Assembly: GCA_030620095.1 (NCBI GenBank) | Contig: JAUTXW010000204.1 | Location: forward strand, 248,001 to 312,000 | Direction: 5' to 3' | DNA length: 64,000 nucleotides | Origin: Kuschelorhynchus macadamiae | Lineage: Eukaryota; Arthropoda; Insecta; Coleoptera; Curculionidae | In this document: in pieces, positions 23,190 to 34,737 of the stretch | Layout: every line of letters starts with the position of its first letter | Position numbering within the stretch: the first letter of the stretch is position 1 | Notes under the pieces: generated by a model | The model's input: the letters and a program-made list of their open reading frames with translations, nothing else | What the model was told of the DNA's origin: nothing | Database searches by the model: none | Position numbers and translations under genes: made by a program

Positions 23190-24640
23190 TCTGAAGGCTC
23201 CAGCCGTAGTTCGCCATCATGTGAGTATCTCATCGTCCTTGATAACGATCTTCCATAGTTTTAATATCCTGATGGAATCTTTCTCCCTGTTCTTCACTTT
23301 ACACTTTACACTTACACTTACTTCACAATTACCTAAGTTTTCTGGAAAATGATCTAGGTGGCTGTGGAGGTAGTGAAATTTTATACTAATGTTACAGCCG
23401 AGAATATTAAAATTTGAAAGCATAGTTTCCACTAATTCTACGTAATTCTCTGCTTTATGATTGCCAACAAATGAACACCAAGCGTTAGATTCAGTCTGGT
23501 TCGTTGATGTGGTGAATTGTGGATCTTTAACAAGTTGCTTCATTAGGCCTAGCTTGATATGCTAGGGCGGAAGTAAGATTTTTTCTCTTGAAATCGTTGA
23601 TCACGTTTTGTTTTCCTTGAATCATGACATCTCTTGAAGGCCAATTTTTGTTAACGTAGTGCTCATTTTTAGGTCTGCTGTCCCAAACCAACCACTCTGC
23701 TGTCCAAGGAGGAAGTTAACCATTTTTAAATCAAGACAAATTGCCCACTGATGTTCTTCGTTTTTAATTTTTCTCAAAACTAATGTAATTGTTTCATATT
23801 CTTCCTTCATGGTAGTAGAATGACCAATAGGAATTGAGCCATATTTGTTACCGTTATGTAAAAGAACACATTTTAAATTACGTTTCGAACTGTCAATAAA
23901 AAGGCGCCAATCATCTGGAGTGTATTCAGGCAAACCCATTTTTTCTAAGAGCCCTTTTATATTGTTACAGAATACCAAGTCATTTTCTTGAGCGAAAAAA
24001 AGGCAGCAGATCCTTATCTCTTTTACGATAAAATGTAATATTAGTACCTGGACAAAATAGATTTTTTTCTTTTAATCTGGATGCAAGTAATTCAGCGGAT
24101 TCCTTTGAGGATTGATTCAGGTCTCTTATAAGATCGTTTAGTTCTTCTTGATTGAAACACTGCGGAGTTGCTAAATCTGCTTCAAATTCGCTGTCGTTTT
24201 CTGATTGAATTCTTTGAACTTCGTCAGACATTGATGTTTCTGTATCATCTTCTGTTAGTTCGGGTAGACTGCTGAATGATGGAACGGGTATTTCTTCCGA
24301 ATGCGCTATAGGCCTTCTTGCAGAATCTAGATCAGGATATGTCCATTTGTGTCTATTGTTTCTATTTATGCCTTTAATATTAACGAGACAAAAATAGCAG
24401 TCATATGATGGTTTCGCGGTTCTCTCCAAGCCATTGATATACCAAATTTTAGGCACTTCCTCTTTCCAGTTGTCCACTGTCGCAAATGTTCAACACATGT
24501 TTTACATATGAAATGTGTGCCCAAGATTTATCTTGATCTCCTAAATGAACGCCAAAATAGGCAAGATAAGCTCTTTTCAGAAAGTCAGAAATCGTTTTTC
24601 TGCTCTCTTTCAAAGTGTATTCACCACACACATAACAAAA
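23190..24640 (-). pseudogene. Broken copy of a conserved uncharacterised protein family
   Basis: Consecutive pieces read leftward on the minus strand: MCGEYTLKESRKTISDFLKR and AYLAYFGVHLGDQDKSW at 24631, KPSYDCYFCLVNIKGINRNN near 24390, ARRPIAHSEEIPVP near 24310, FNQEELNDLIRDL near 24150, DDWRLFIDSSKRNLKCVLLH near 23900, FPENLGNCEVS near 23340, and ERFHQDIKTMEDRYQGR near 23270, ending at MMANYGWSLQKIFM. The order and motifs match a family found as many near-identical hypothetical proteins in arthropods and cnidarians, with cysteine pairs at the N-terminus. Its function is unknown to me. At least four frame changes, one stop and a lost central segment make this copy dead. High copy number elsewhere suggests spread with mobile DNA. 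Confidence 0.6.
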
Positions 24641-25136
24641 AACATCGGGATGATTTACGCAGGTACGTCTGCTTGTGGATGCTATTGTTTCAGTTTAGTC
24701 TCTTAATACTACAAAACGACCAAAATTTACACAAAATGATAGCACAACTTTACTTGGGAAAACTCAGTAATATACTAAATCGAGTACAGTCAAGCAGGTA
24801 TAGAAGGATCGGGTCATAGGCAATTACAGGTATAAAAAAGTAATTAAGAGCAATATATTGAGTAGTTCCTAGTATAGGAACGTTGGGTCAGGGACAATTC
24901 CAGGTATCTATTTGGTTAATTAGATTCTGGGAAATTTCTATTTTGACAATTAAGTACATATTTATCTCTTTATTTGTTGTCCTTTATCAGAAAAAAAATA
25001 TCAATTAACCTGTATCTCTAAAACTAGAGCTGATAGAAAAAATCTGGTGGCATTTTTGGAATCAGCACATTAAAAACATCTAAAATCAGATGTTAGATTT
25101 CCGGCTCCCAATTTTGGCTTTCATTTTGTTACCCTG
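24641..25136. other. No gene recognised; short diverged duplication
   Basis: Two diverged copies of a roughly 70 bp word (GGGTCATAGGCAATTACAGG near 24813 and GGGTCAGGGACAATTCCAGG near 24886). A stretch at 24990-25134 ending in TTACCCTGTG resembles a lone mariner inverted repeat. Confidence 0.35.
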
Positions 25137-25424
25137 TGTAAATCGGTAAATTTCCTTTACGCAGAACTTCCCTCGTTATGAATCTTTCCTTTCATTAGGA
25201 ATAGTAAGGTGTAACCCAATTTAGTCCCGCACACGCTCATTTAGTATAGTGTCTTTTCAAACATTTCTATTGCGCACCATTTTGTGACTGGTTGGTTGAC
25301 TGACTCACTCATTACGCTCCAGCTCAAACCCCTTGAGGTAAAAGGCTGAATTTTGATATACAGGTTGATTTTAGTGTGTAGAGGTACGATAAGAAATGAT
25401 TTTTCAAAACTCAAATTCCAAGGG

Positions 25425-25965
25425 GGTTAAACCACCCCTTAAATATTACAATATATTTTATTTAAAAAGCGGTCCGTTTTTCGGAAAAACTCTTAAACAC
25501 GTGTTTTTTAATTTATTTTTTACATCTTTTAGGATTTTTTAAAAATTCATACAAGTTGTTCAAAGGGGTGAAACCACCACTTAAATAATACAATATTTTT
25601 TTATTTAAAAACCGGTTAGTTTTTCGAAAAAACGGTTGAACTCGTGTTTTTTAATTTACTTCTTACATATTTTAGGATTACAATTACAATACAATGTGTC
25701 CAAAGGGGTAAAACCATCCCTTAAATATTATAATATATTTTATTTAAAAAACCGTTAGTTATTCGGAAAATGCTTGAACATAATATGCTTTATATTTATT
25801 TTTTACATATTTTAATTTTTTTTTTAAACCGAGACAGGGTTTAATATTATATTTTTTATTTATAAAACAATTAGTTATTCGGAAAAACACTTGAACACGT
25901 GCTTTTTATTTTATTTTATTACATATTTTAAGATTTTTTTATAAATTCGTACAGAGTTTTTGAAA
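25425..25965 (+). repeat. Four diverged tandem copies of about 135 bp in the Helitron
   Basis: Each unit has AAACCACCCCTTAAATATTA, a TTTATTTAAAAA word, GTT(A)(T)TCGGAAAA, CTTGAACACGTG and ATTTTTTACATATTTTAGG. The units are increasingly diverged to the right. No coding capacity. Confidence 0.75.
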
Positions 25966-26173
25966 AAATCGGGTCATTGATTAATTTTTGCGACTTTTCT
26001 CAAACAGTTTGCCGTAGAAAGCTGAGCTTATGCAAATAGCTTGATTTTAGAGTGCAGAGGTTCGATAAGAAGGGATTCTTCGAAACTCAGTTTCCAAGGG
26101 TTTAAAACTACCCCTTAAATGTTTATCGTGGACTCGAAAGTTGTCAAAATAAAACCGCATCTTGATTTAAAGG

Positions 26174-26774
26174 ACGAGCTATATTAACTCCAAAAAATAG
26201 CACAGCAGATGAAATAAATCTAGCTTTATTGGAGAAAATTACTGCGCCACAATTAACATATTACTTAAAAGATGTAGTTATAGACCAAGAAAATGCAGTT
26301 AATTACCCAGTCGGGTTCCTACACTTTCTAAACCCTTCAGGAATCCCTCCTCATGAGTTATCTTTAAAAGTGGGGGCACCAGTGATGCTTATTCGAAATT
26401 TAAAACCACCAAAATTGTGTAATAGAACTTAGCTATAGGTTAAAACATTACAAAATAATGTAATAGAGACCACTATTATTTCTGGCCCTGGTGTGGGAGA
26501 AACCACGTATCCCTTTAATTCGGTCAGACTATCCTTTTCAGTTTAAACGTGTAAACAGTTTCCTTTAAAGCTTTGTTTCGCCATGACAGTTAACAAAGCT
26601 CAAGGGCAATCCTTAAGTAGAGCTGAAGTAAACTTGCGCTACGATTGTTTTTCTCATGGTCAACCTTATGTCGCATGTTCTAGAGAACGTTTGCGTAGTA
26701 GATGGCTTTTTTACAGCCAGAGAATGCAACAACAAACGTGGTTTATAAAGAGGTACTCAAATGATGCAATTTAA
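26174..26774 (+). pseudogene. Helitron helicase C-terminal fragment
   Basis: RAILTPKNSTADEINLALLE leads into LTYYLKDVVIDQENAVNYPV, then FLNPSGIPPHELSLKVGAPV and MLIRNLKPPKLCN (stop at 26432). After a frame-broken stretch, FAMTVNKAQGQSL and DCFSHGQPYVACSRERLRS give the last two helicase motifs of Pif1-type Helitron proteins. The Rep domain and helicase motifs I-III are missing, so only the last fifth of the protein remains. Confidence 0.8.
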
Positions 26775-26836
26775 GTACCTCTTTATATCCCTTTCATGAT
26801 AGTCATATACACGAACAAAATCGCGGGTACCCTCTA

Positions 26837-26837
<1 letters not shown>

Positions 26838-26890
<53 letters not shown>
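26838..26890. repeat. (TA)n microsatellite at the Helitron 3' junction
   Basis: The TA run starts at the base after the Helitron CTAG end and separates it from family alpha. It may have grown from the AT target site. Confidence 0.95.
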
Positions 26891-26892
<2 letters not shown>

Positions 26893-28909
26893 TATAGGAA
26901 TCGTACCAATATTTTAGCAGTTTCTACACCTATTTTTTGGGCATGATAAAATAAATTGATTTTTTTACACTGCCATTTTGTATCGTGATTTTGAATTCGT
27001 AGCAGTTAATCCCTGTATTTTATTCAATTTTGATTCATACCCAAAATTATTACAGCTTGATTCCTTGGTTTTTGTGCAAAATTTGAGATAAATTGGATAA
27101 TTTGTTTTTTAGTAATAATTTTTTAACATTCCACCAGGCCGCCGTTTTGTTCCGTCATATTAGATTTTTATCAAATTAATACTTCATCCTCTACATCTCC
27201 ACATATCCTTTAATTTTTGATTAGAATTTGAAGTCAATCGTGAAGGTAGTTCTTAATACGCCGCGAACTGAGAGCCAGACAGACAGACCGACAGATAGAC
27301 AAATGGATGTGAGAAAACAAATTGGCATCTAGAGACGCTAAAACGTAAATATATGTAAATCCTGCATTTTTTCCACGGTAACACTTCATATAGCCGCCAT
27401 TTTGTTTCGCCATCTTGAATTCGTACAGCAATTTTACCAATTCATTCCTATACCATAGTTAATTCTTGCACAAAATTTGAAATCAATCTATTAAGTAGTT
27501 TTTTCAGGCACAAGTTTTAAATATTTGATTAAGCCTCCATTTTATTTCGCCATCTTTTGCAGTACCAAAATTTTACTGGTTAATAACTAACTAATATTTA
27601 ATTTTTTTGCAAAATTTGCGGTAAGCTAGATAAGTAGTTTTTAGTAATCATTTTTTTAACAATTGACTAGGCCGCCATTTTGTTGCGCTACCTTGGACTT
27701 TTAACAAAATGTGACCATGTCATTCTCATATGTAAGCAGCTTTTAGATGTGCCGCAAAGAGGCAGACCGACAGATAGACAGACCGACGGAATTAAGAAAA
27801 CATGTTTTCTTTCATCTAGGAACCCCGAAACGTAAAACGGAGGCTGATTTTTTCACGATTACAATATTACTATTTATTATTGATTATCCCTATATCCTAT
27901 ATAAGTCATTTGAATAAGTGTATTAATAATTTAATTAATTAATAAGTCATCTTTTCAGACTCATTTTTTAAATACTTTATTAGAGCGCTATTTTGTTTTG
28001 CTATCTTATATTCAAAGCAAAATATTACCGGTTCATTCTTATATAACACTTGATTTTTGTAAAAAATTGATAATTATTTTTTGTCATATTTTTTTTACAT
28101 TTCACTAGGTCCGGCATATTTGATTTTTACCAAAATATAACCAGGTCATCCTCATATGACCCTAAATTTTGAAATTAATATGGTAAGCAGTTTTTAAGCT
28201 ATGCCGCGAACTGACCGACAAATCGACAGACGAATCGACGGAATTGATAAAACTTATTTTTGGCACTAGGGAAGCTAAAACCTGAGAAGGTGATTTTTTC
28301 ACGATTACAAACACTCTATTTGGCCGCCATTTTCTTCCGTCAACTTGAGTTATTACCATTATATTACTTGTTCATCTCTATATGACAGTTAGTTATAGCA
28401 TACAATTTGAAATCAATCCATTAAGAAGTGTTTGCAGGCTGAATTTTAAAATATTTTATTAAGTCATTTTGTTCCACCATCTTAGATTCTTACCAAAATC
28501 TTACCAGTTGACTCCTACATAATACTTGATTTTTGTGTAAAATTTGAAATAAATTGGATAAGTAGTTTTTTAGTAATATTTTTTTAACACTTCACTGGGT
28601 CGCCATTTTGTTTTGCCACATTGGATTTTTACTAAAATATTACCAGAACCTTATTTTTTCACTAAAATTTGAAGTCAATCTGATTAATAATTTATAAGCT
28701 ATGCCGCGAACTGACAGACAGGCAGACGATCCGACAGACGGACCGACGGCATTGATAACTTATTTTTTGGCTCCTAGGGACGCTAAAACGTGTAAATATG
28801 TAAAACCTGAGAGGGTGATTTTTTCACTAATACAAACACTACTATAACTCTATAATAACAAAAAATATTTGTGTCTAGTTTTGTATATTTCGTCTATATG
28901 TGCTATTCC

Positions 28910-29060
28910 AAATTTATATTTATTGTAACCCCGAGGAAGGTAGAAAATCTAATTACCAAAACGTCGACATTAATAGAAAAAATAATTAGCAATAAAAAGT
29001 TGTCCAAGTAGCCCGTGAATTTTCTTTCTATATTTAAAATGGATAATATAAAAGGTCTTC
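28910..29060 (+). repeat. Inverted unit with decayed hammerhead-like core, right copy
   Basis: Inverted partner of 22730-22920. The core has decayed: CCGAGGA instead of CTGAGGA and CAAAAC instead of GAAAC. The helix II pair GGTAG/TTACC is kept through compensating change. Confidence 0.55.
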
Positions 29061-29299
29061 ATTTGTTAACAGAATTAAAGAGAGGCTGCATGAAATAACA
29101 GTTTGTAGGTAGAAAATATAAATGATCTCTAAAAAGTCACATTACTTGAATATACTTTTAAATGGAATTTATAGAAATTGGATAAAGGACATCGTAGACT
29201 CCTCATGGAAAATAACTAGTCAACTTCAGCGGATCAATATGAAACTGAAAATGCACTTCTACTTATTAATTTCGGAAAAACGAACACCACTCGAGAAGA

Positions 29300-31625
29300 C
29301 TTACGATGCGCATTAAAAAGACATTTAAAAAGATAGGTGCAAAATCCACCGATCTCAACCATCAACAAAAACTAGATGAGTATCAAGATACACTAAAGCT
29401 AGCAGCTAAAGCGAAACGTCTGCAGAAATACAACAAATGCTCAAAGAAAAAACGACAGAACTGGCTTTTCAACACCAATCAAAGGCAGTTCTATCGGGTT
29501 ATCAATAACACCAAAGATCAAACCAATACTGAGAAAGCATTTGACCGAGTATTGGTCGAACATCTGGGAAAAACCAAAAGAGCATAACCGAAATGGTACA
29601 TGGATACAACCTCAACGTGATCAGATTCAAACACCGAATGAGCAACTGGAAGTCGCTAGGAGTTGACCATATTCACATTCATTCAATTTCTGGCCCTCTA
29701 TAAAGCTATGGCCCGTCATTTTACTAAAATAAAGCATCATCGGAGACAACCCCCGCATTTCTAATGCTGGGCACTACTATGCTACCCAAAAGCAATAGGA
29801 CAGAAGACCCGTCCCAATACAGGCATTATCTGTTTGCCCACCATGTACAAGATGCTAACAGGATGCATTGCAAATCATATCTATCACAATATTCACATAT
29901 ATTTCAGTCATAACCTATTAGCCGAGGCATAGAAGGGATGCATTCGAGACCATCAAGGGTGCAAAGAACAACTTATCATCGACTCTGTGGTACTTAAGCA
30001 GGCATAGAAAAAAACAATGCAACATACACACTGCTTTTATAGACAATAAAAAGGCGTTTGACAGTGTACCACATTCCTGGCTCATAGGCATACTAAGAAT
30101 ATACAAAATTCACCCTATTCCTGACAACTATCAAGAACCAGTGGAGAACGAATTTGAGGAACTATAATGGCGATCAATCTCTTACTACCGATGAGATACA
30201 CATCATTAGGGGAATTTACCAAGGAGACTCGTTAAGTCCCCTGTGGTTCATCAAAGCCAATAGAGACGATTTCCGAACCATATCCCACCTTTCATATATG
30301 GATGATATTAAGCTCTATGGTGGAAACCATAACCAACTAAAAAAGCTTATAGAGGTGACATACACCTTCTCGAAAGACATTCATATGGAATTTGGAATGA
30401 AAAAAATTGTTAAGCCTTAAAAATCGAAGAAGGCAAAGTCATTAATGGTGATGTAGCTCTACCCAATGGAGAAATAGTTCAAGCGATGAACCAAGGAGAG
30501 ACCTACAAAAACCTAGGATTCCAGCAAGCTAGATTGCCCTAGGATAAGCAAGGAAAGGACAAGATGAAAGATCAATACATTAAGCAATTAACACCTATAC
30601 TGTGCCCTTGCTGACCTACAGTTTCTAAATCTTGAAATCGACTAACACGAAGCTAGAGGGACTACAGCGAACTACTCGCCTAATGATGACCACGAAGAGA
30701 AGGTGGAAGATATCTTGTTAACTTTACCAATTCGCACTCCCGACAGCTGCAAAAATTGAGAGATTTCTTCACCAACAAGCATAGTGACCTTAAGTGACAA
30801 CTCGTACTCTTCATTAAATCTCGCAAGTGACATCATAAAGTCACTTTCAGATCCCGACAACAAAGAACAGAACAGGCTCAAATGGCACTACACGATCGAC
30901 ATCACAATGACTTGAATCAGCCACACATAGATAAGGAAGCATCCAACAGGGGGCTGAAGGATGGAGAACTATTCCCAGAGACAGAAGGATTTGTGACGGC
31001 AATACAGGACTAACTAACACGAAATTACACTAAATTCATCATCAAAGACCGGTTAGTTGATTCCGATAAGTGTCAAAAATGTAGCGAGAAATCAGAGAGT
31101 ATACAGCATATAACATCTGGCTATTATAAATACCAACCAAGTTCAGTGCTTGAAAATAATGCCTTCAAACTGTACTACGATCGAATTATCACCGACAGAC
31201 GGATGACGAATAATCGCCCTAATATGGTATTGTCAAATAAGAAAACAAAGACAGCTTATTTGGTAGGTGTCGCCGTACACAACAATAATAACATGTTGGA
31301 TAAATATTAAGAAAAAAAGGCCAAATATGCGGAACTGGCCATCGAGATACAGCGGATGTGGCGACTGAATATGGTTCATGTGATACCGACCATCGTATCA
31401 TCAACTGGACTAGTTACAAAAACACTAAAACAGAACCTGAACATCATAGGACTGCATACTAACACCTTCATCGACATCCAGAAGGCAGTCTCTGCTCAGT
31501 ACTTGCCACATAGTGAGAAAATTCTTACAGGACAACACATAAAACTAATAGAAACCAGCCCACTCCTTTTGATGCAAAATTGTTGAAAAATTGATTGCCA
31601 ATTTCGATAATAATAATAATAATAA
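29300..31625 (+). mobile_element. Dong/R4-like LINE, degenerate
   Basis: Ordered protein traces on the plus strand: QNWLFNTNQRQFYRVINNTK (29450), AFIDNKKAFDSVPHSWLIGI (30035, reverse-transcriptase motif A), IIRGIYQGDSLSPLWF (30195, motif B), SYMDDIKLYGGNHNQL (30296, catalytic YxDD), CQKCSEKSESIQHITSG (31075, zinc-binding tail), NRPNMVLSNKKTKTAYLVGV (31215) and WRLNMVHVIPTIVSSTGLVT (31358). The tail layout fits LINEs with a restriction-like endonuclease. The 3' end is a (TAA)n-type run at 31607-31625. Stops and frame changes occur every 100-200 bp. The same family occurs at 51950-60960 and 61567-61790. Confidence 0.72.
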
Positions 31626-33461
31626 CGTTTATTCAAAATTAATAAAATTATTTTATTCAGTGGGGTCTTAAAAATAACTAAGCAATCAAAAAAACAAATA
31701 ATTAAACACTTCAACATACAATGTCATAAAAAAGAAACCAGACTGGATAAACAGAAAATCACTGAAGCATTAAAATGCTGCTGAAGGTTTATAGGTCAAA
31801 TATTAAATAATATACATTTAGTTAAATAGTAAGTTTACATCGTTTCTAACAATTCAAATAGCAAGCAAACCAAGAGATAATTGCCACACAAAGCGATCAA
31901 GTGTTATCAAATTTAAATTTTGATTGTAGTTTTAACCGTTGAAATCCATTATTACTAAAATTATTAATCCTCGGATCAAATATTAGAATATTATTTAATT
32001 CGCATTTAAAATTAAATATGTTTGGTTCGGAGATGTCAAAAGAAATATTTTATATAGATCTTGAAGTCTTAGACCATATTCTGTTTATAAAATTTATGAA
32101 AACTCGGCACGCCACTGCTGAGGATCCAAGGGTATGACCGGTCTTTATCTTTTTAGTTCCCAACAACAAGAAATTGGCAACCTATTAAAACACAAGTAGA
32201 GCTACGTTTTTGTTGTATATTGATACATTTTTTGAACACACATCACCCCCTTCCCAGAATGCATCACTTGATCCACCTCTGCGTCCTCGTTCTATGTGTA
32301 AATATATACCTGCTAAGTATAAGTCTCAAAAATGCTCTAAAATACTTAAATAAAATATAAGCCTTTGTGTTAAATGTGTTTGTAATAAATTTCACACAAA
32401 CAATTTTTGAATATCAATTATTTCCCAAAATGGAGGTTTGTATAATATATTAATATACCAGATCAATAGCCTTCTGAATATAATCGACCCGAAATTTGGT
32501 CATGAAACATTTTAATTAGAGTAGCTGAATTATTAGTCAATAATATAACAGCACAAAGATTAGTTCTATCATAATAATTTATTAACACTCCCCTTTTAAT
32601 TTCTTGGAAGGTGTAAAATTTAAAAATGCCGAATAACAAATAGCGAAAATACCGAATTTCTTATGATTGACATCATTATCATGGCCATCTATTCATTTTT
32701 GTGCAAACAAAAATATTGTAAAAAATAAATAATAATTATTCAAAATACCTTAATTATTTTTTATAGAAAATTTGAAAATGTCCTTATGTTCCGCATTACT
32801 TCGTTGGTCTTCTGCCGAATAAGACATGCGATTTTCAAATAATTTGTTAATGCTATAATTGTATGTCTACTACCTTTGTTAAGTTAAACCTTTTTCAAAT
32901 CACAAACAGATATAAAGTTTTGTAACAATAAAAATAAATGCTGACTTACCTAATCTTACTTAGCTTAAAGTAGCTATAGCCAAACTTAAAGTGGTGTCAA
33001 TTAATGCCAATTATCCCATTTTCTTAGTTTTTATGCGTTACCTCCTTTATTAGCAAAAATACGGGAGTACCGTTTTTGTGACATAATGCTATTTTTTTGT
33101 GAAATGTGTCGATGCTGTAATCCGAATTTTCATAGCCTGTTATGTATCGTTTAACTTACTTGAATCGAATCCAGTAGCGTTGTCTAATTTGTAATGTGAA
33201 CTCTTGTTTTCTTAGAAATAAATCACAATTATGTTTTCTTAAATAGGACACTCTATATATTTGTATTTCATATCATTCAGTACAAAATAAGCTTTTCAAA
33301 AATCGCCCAATAATTTGCTTTTTTTTAGAAATAGATTCATTTTTTTGTAGAAGCCAAGAACCGCACATAATTACCAAAAGAAAATTGCTTTATCTTGTCA
33401 AATAAATTACTTGTCAAAAGTCGTTGGGCTGTTTTTCAAGCTATATTTAAGGATTAATCAC
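31626..33461. other. 1.8 kb without recognised genes
   Basis: AT-rich sequence with no coding frame above background, no terminal repeats and no long tandem repeats that I can see. Possibly intron of the gene whose exon is at 50600. Confidence 0.4.
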
Positions 33462-34195
33462 ATCGGTAAATTTCCTTTACCTGGAACTTCCCTCGTTCTG
33501 ATTTTTTTTCCATTTGTTAGGAATAGTGAAGTGTGACCCAATTTAGTTCAGTACATAGTCATTTAGTAACATATTGAAATATACTGTCTTTTCAAACATT
33601 TTTATTTGGCGCCATTTTGTTCCATCATATTGGATTCCTACCAATATTTAACCAGTTTCGTTCTACCTATACCTTTGGGCATAATTTAAAATAAATTCAA
33701 TAGGTAGTGTTTATATTGACACACAGCGCCATTTTGTTACGTTATGTAATTCATATTTTTATATTTTTCATATTTTCACATTTAATTTTACTACAAAATT
33801 TCAAAGTTAATTAAACTAGTTTTTTTACGTTGATTTTTTTAAAAATTTTGTTTAAATTTGTGCCACAACTTTACCAATATCTGTATATCACACCTAATTC
33901 TTGCACAAAAATTGAAATTAACTTAAATAATATTTTCAGGTTGATTTTTTTAAATATTTTATTAGGCCACTATTTTGTTTTGCTATCTTGGATTCACATC
34001 AAAATATTACCAGTTCATTCATATGTAACATTTGATTTTTCTGCAAAAATTTGAGGTCAAATGGATAATTAGTTTTTTTAGTAATAATATTTTAAACATT
34101 CTTAATGGTTTTCGTTAACGATCCTCTTGTTATGTTAAAGTGGTGTATTATTGGGATAAAAATCCAGAAAAAAAAAACAAAAGTATTTTTTGTAT

Positions 34196-34235
34196 TGTCG
34201 ACGTTTCGCAAGTTTATTGTTGCATTCTCAGGACA
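34196..34235 (-). ncRNA. Hammerhead-ribozyme-like motif, inverted unit
   Basis: On the minus strand: TGTC, CTGAGAA (one change from CTGANGA), T, GCAA...TTGC as helix II, GAAAC, GTC, GACA. TGTC and GACA pair as helix I around a GTC cleavage triplet. Helix III is limited to the self-complementary ACGT. Confidence 0.45.
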
Positions 34236-34697
34236 CATATATAGATTCTATATCCTGCATGAAACCCGTATTATCAGTCTTTACCTACAGCGTTGGTCCG
34301 CAGATATTTCCTAACCTCAAATAAGACATCACTCTAACATAACAACAAGAGGATCCTTAAAGAAAACTATTTAGAAACTTAATATCTGGGAAATATCTGT
34401 GGACCAACAGTGTATGCAAAGATTGCTAATATGGGTTTCATGCAGGTTATTAAATCTATATATGTGTCCAAAGGATCCAACAATAAAGTTTCGAAACGAC
34501 AACAATTTAAAAAAAGTTTTGTTATTTTTTACTGGTTCCTAACCTAACTGCAAATAATACACCACTCTAACATAACAACAAGAGGATCGTTAACGAAAAC
34601 CGTTTAGGAACTTAATATCTGGGAAGTATCTGCGGACCAACGGAGTAGGTAAAAACTAATAATAGGGGTTTCACGCAGAATATAGATTCTAGATATG

Positions 34698-34737
34698 TGT
34701 CCTGAGGATACAACAATAAAGTTGCGAAACGTCGACA
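34698..34737 (+). ncRNA. Hammerhead-ribozyme-like motif, tandem unit 2
   Basis: TGTC (34698-34701), CTGAGGA (34702-34708), TA, CAAC-AATAAA-GTTG (helix II and loop), C, GAAAC (34726-34730), GTC (34731-34733), GACA (34734-34737). Core bases CTGANGA and GAAA and a GTC triplet are present with a helix I of at least four pairs. One or two unpaired bases precede helix II. The copy at 34468-34507 has decayed (CAAAGGA, GAC). Confidence 0.5.

Larger units (their letters stand above)
25286..26837 (+). mobile_element. Helitron remnant with intact 3' terminus
   Basis: The right end is the Helitron signature: hairpin GGGTACCC at 26825-26832, then CTAG at 26834-26837, followed by T. The 5' TC end is not clearly visible; 25286 is set by the break in family alpha. 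Inside are a GACTGACTCACTCATTACG-type leader, tandem repeats, and the C-terminal part of the helicase. Confidence 0.72.
25137..28870 (+). repeat. Dispersed repeat family alpha, copy 2, split by a Helitron
   Basis: The 5' part is 25137-25285 (GGTAAATTTCC...GCGCACCATTTTGT). It resumes at 26891 (ATAGGAATCGTACCAATATTTTA) and runs to 28870. Comparison with the copy at 33462 shows continuous sequence across the gap. The right part holds at least three rounds of the GCCGCCATTTTGT subunit and three GACAGAC/GACCGACGG tracts (27285, 27755, 28725). Confidence 0.78.

Noticed and set aside
25425..25965. Possible CRISPR-like spaced repeats
   Set aside because: Units are contiguous, diverged, about 135 bp long and lie in a Helitron; the genome is eukaryotic.
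34102..34330. LTR-like reading of the 233 bp units
   Set aside because: No TG/CA ends, primer site or coding region between them; direct tandem arrangement fits a retrozyme or satellite better.
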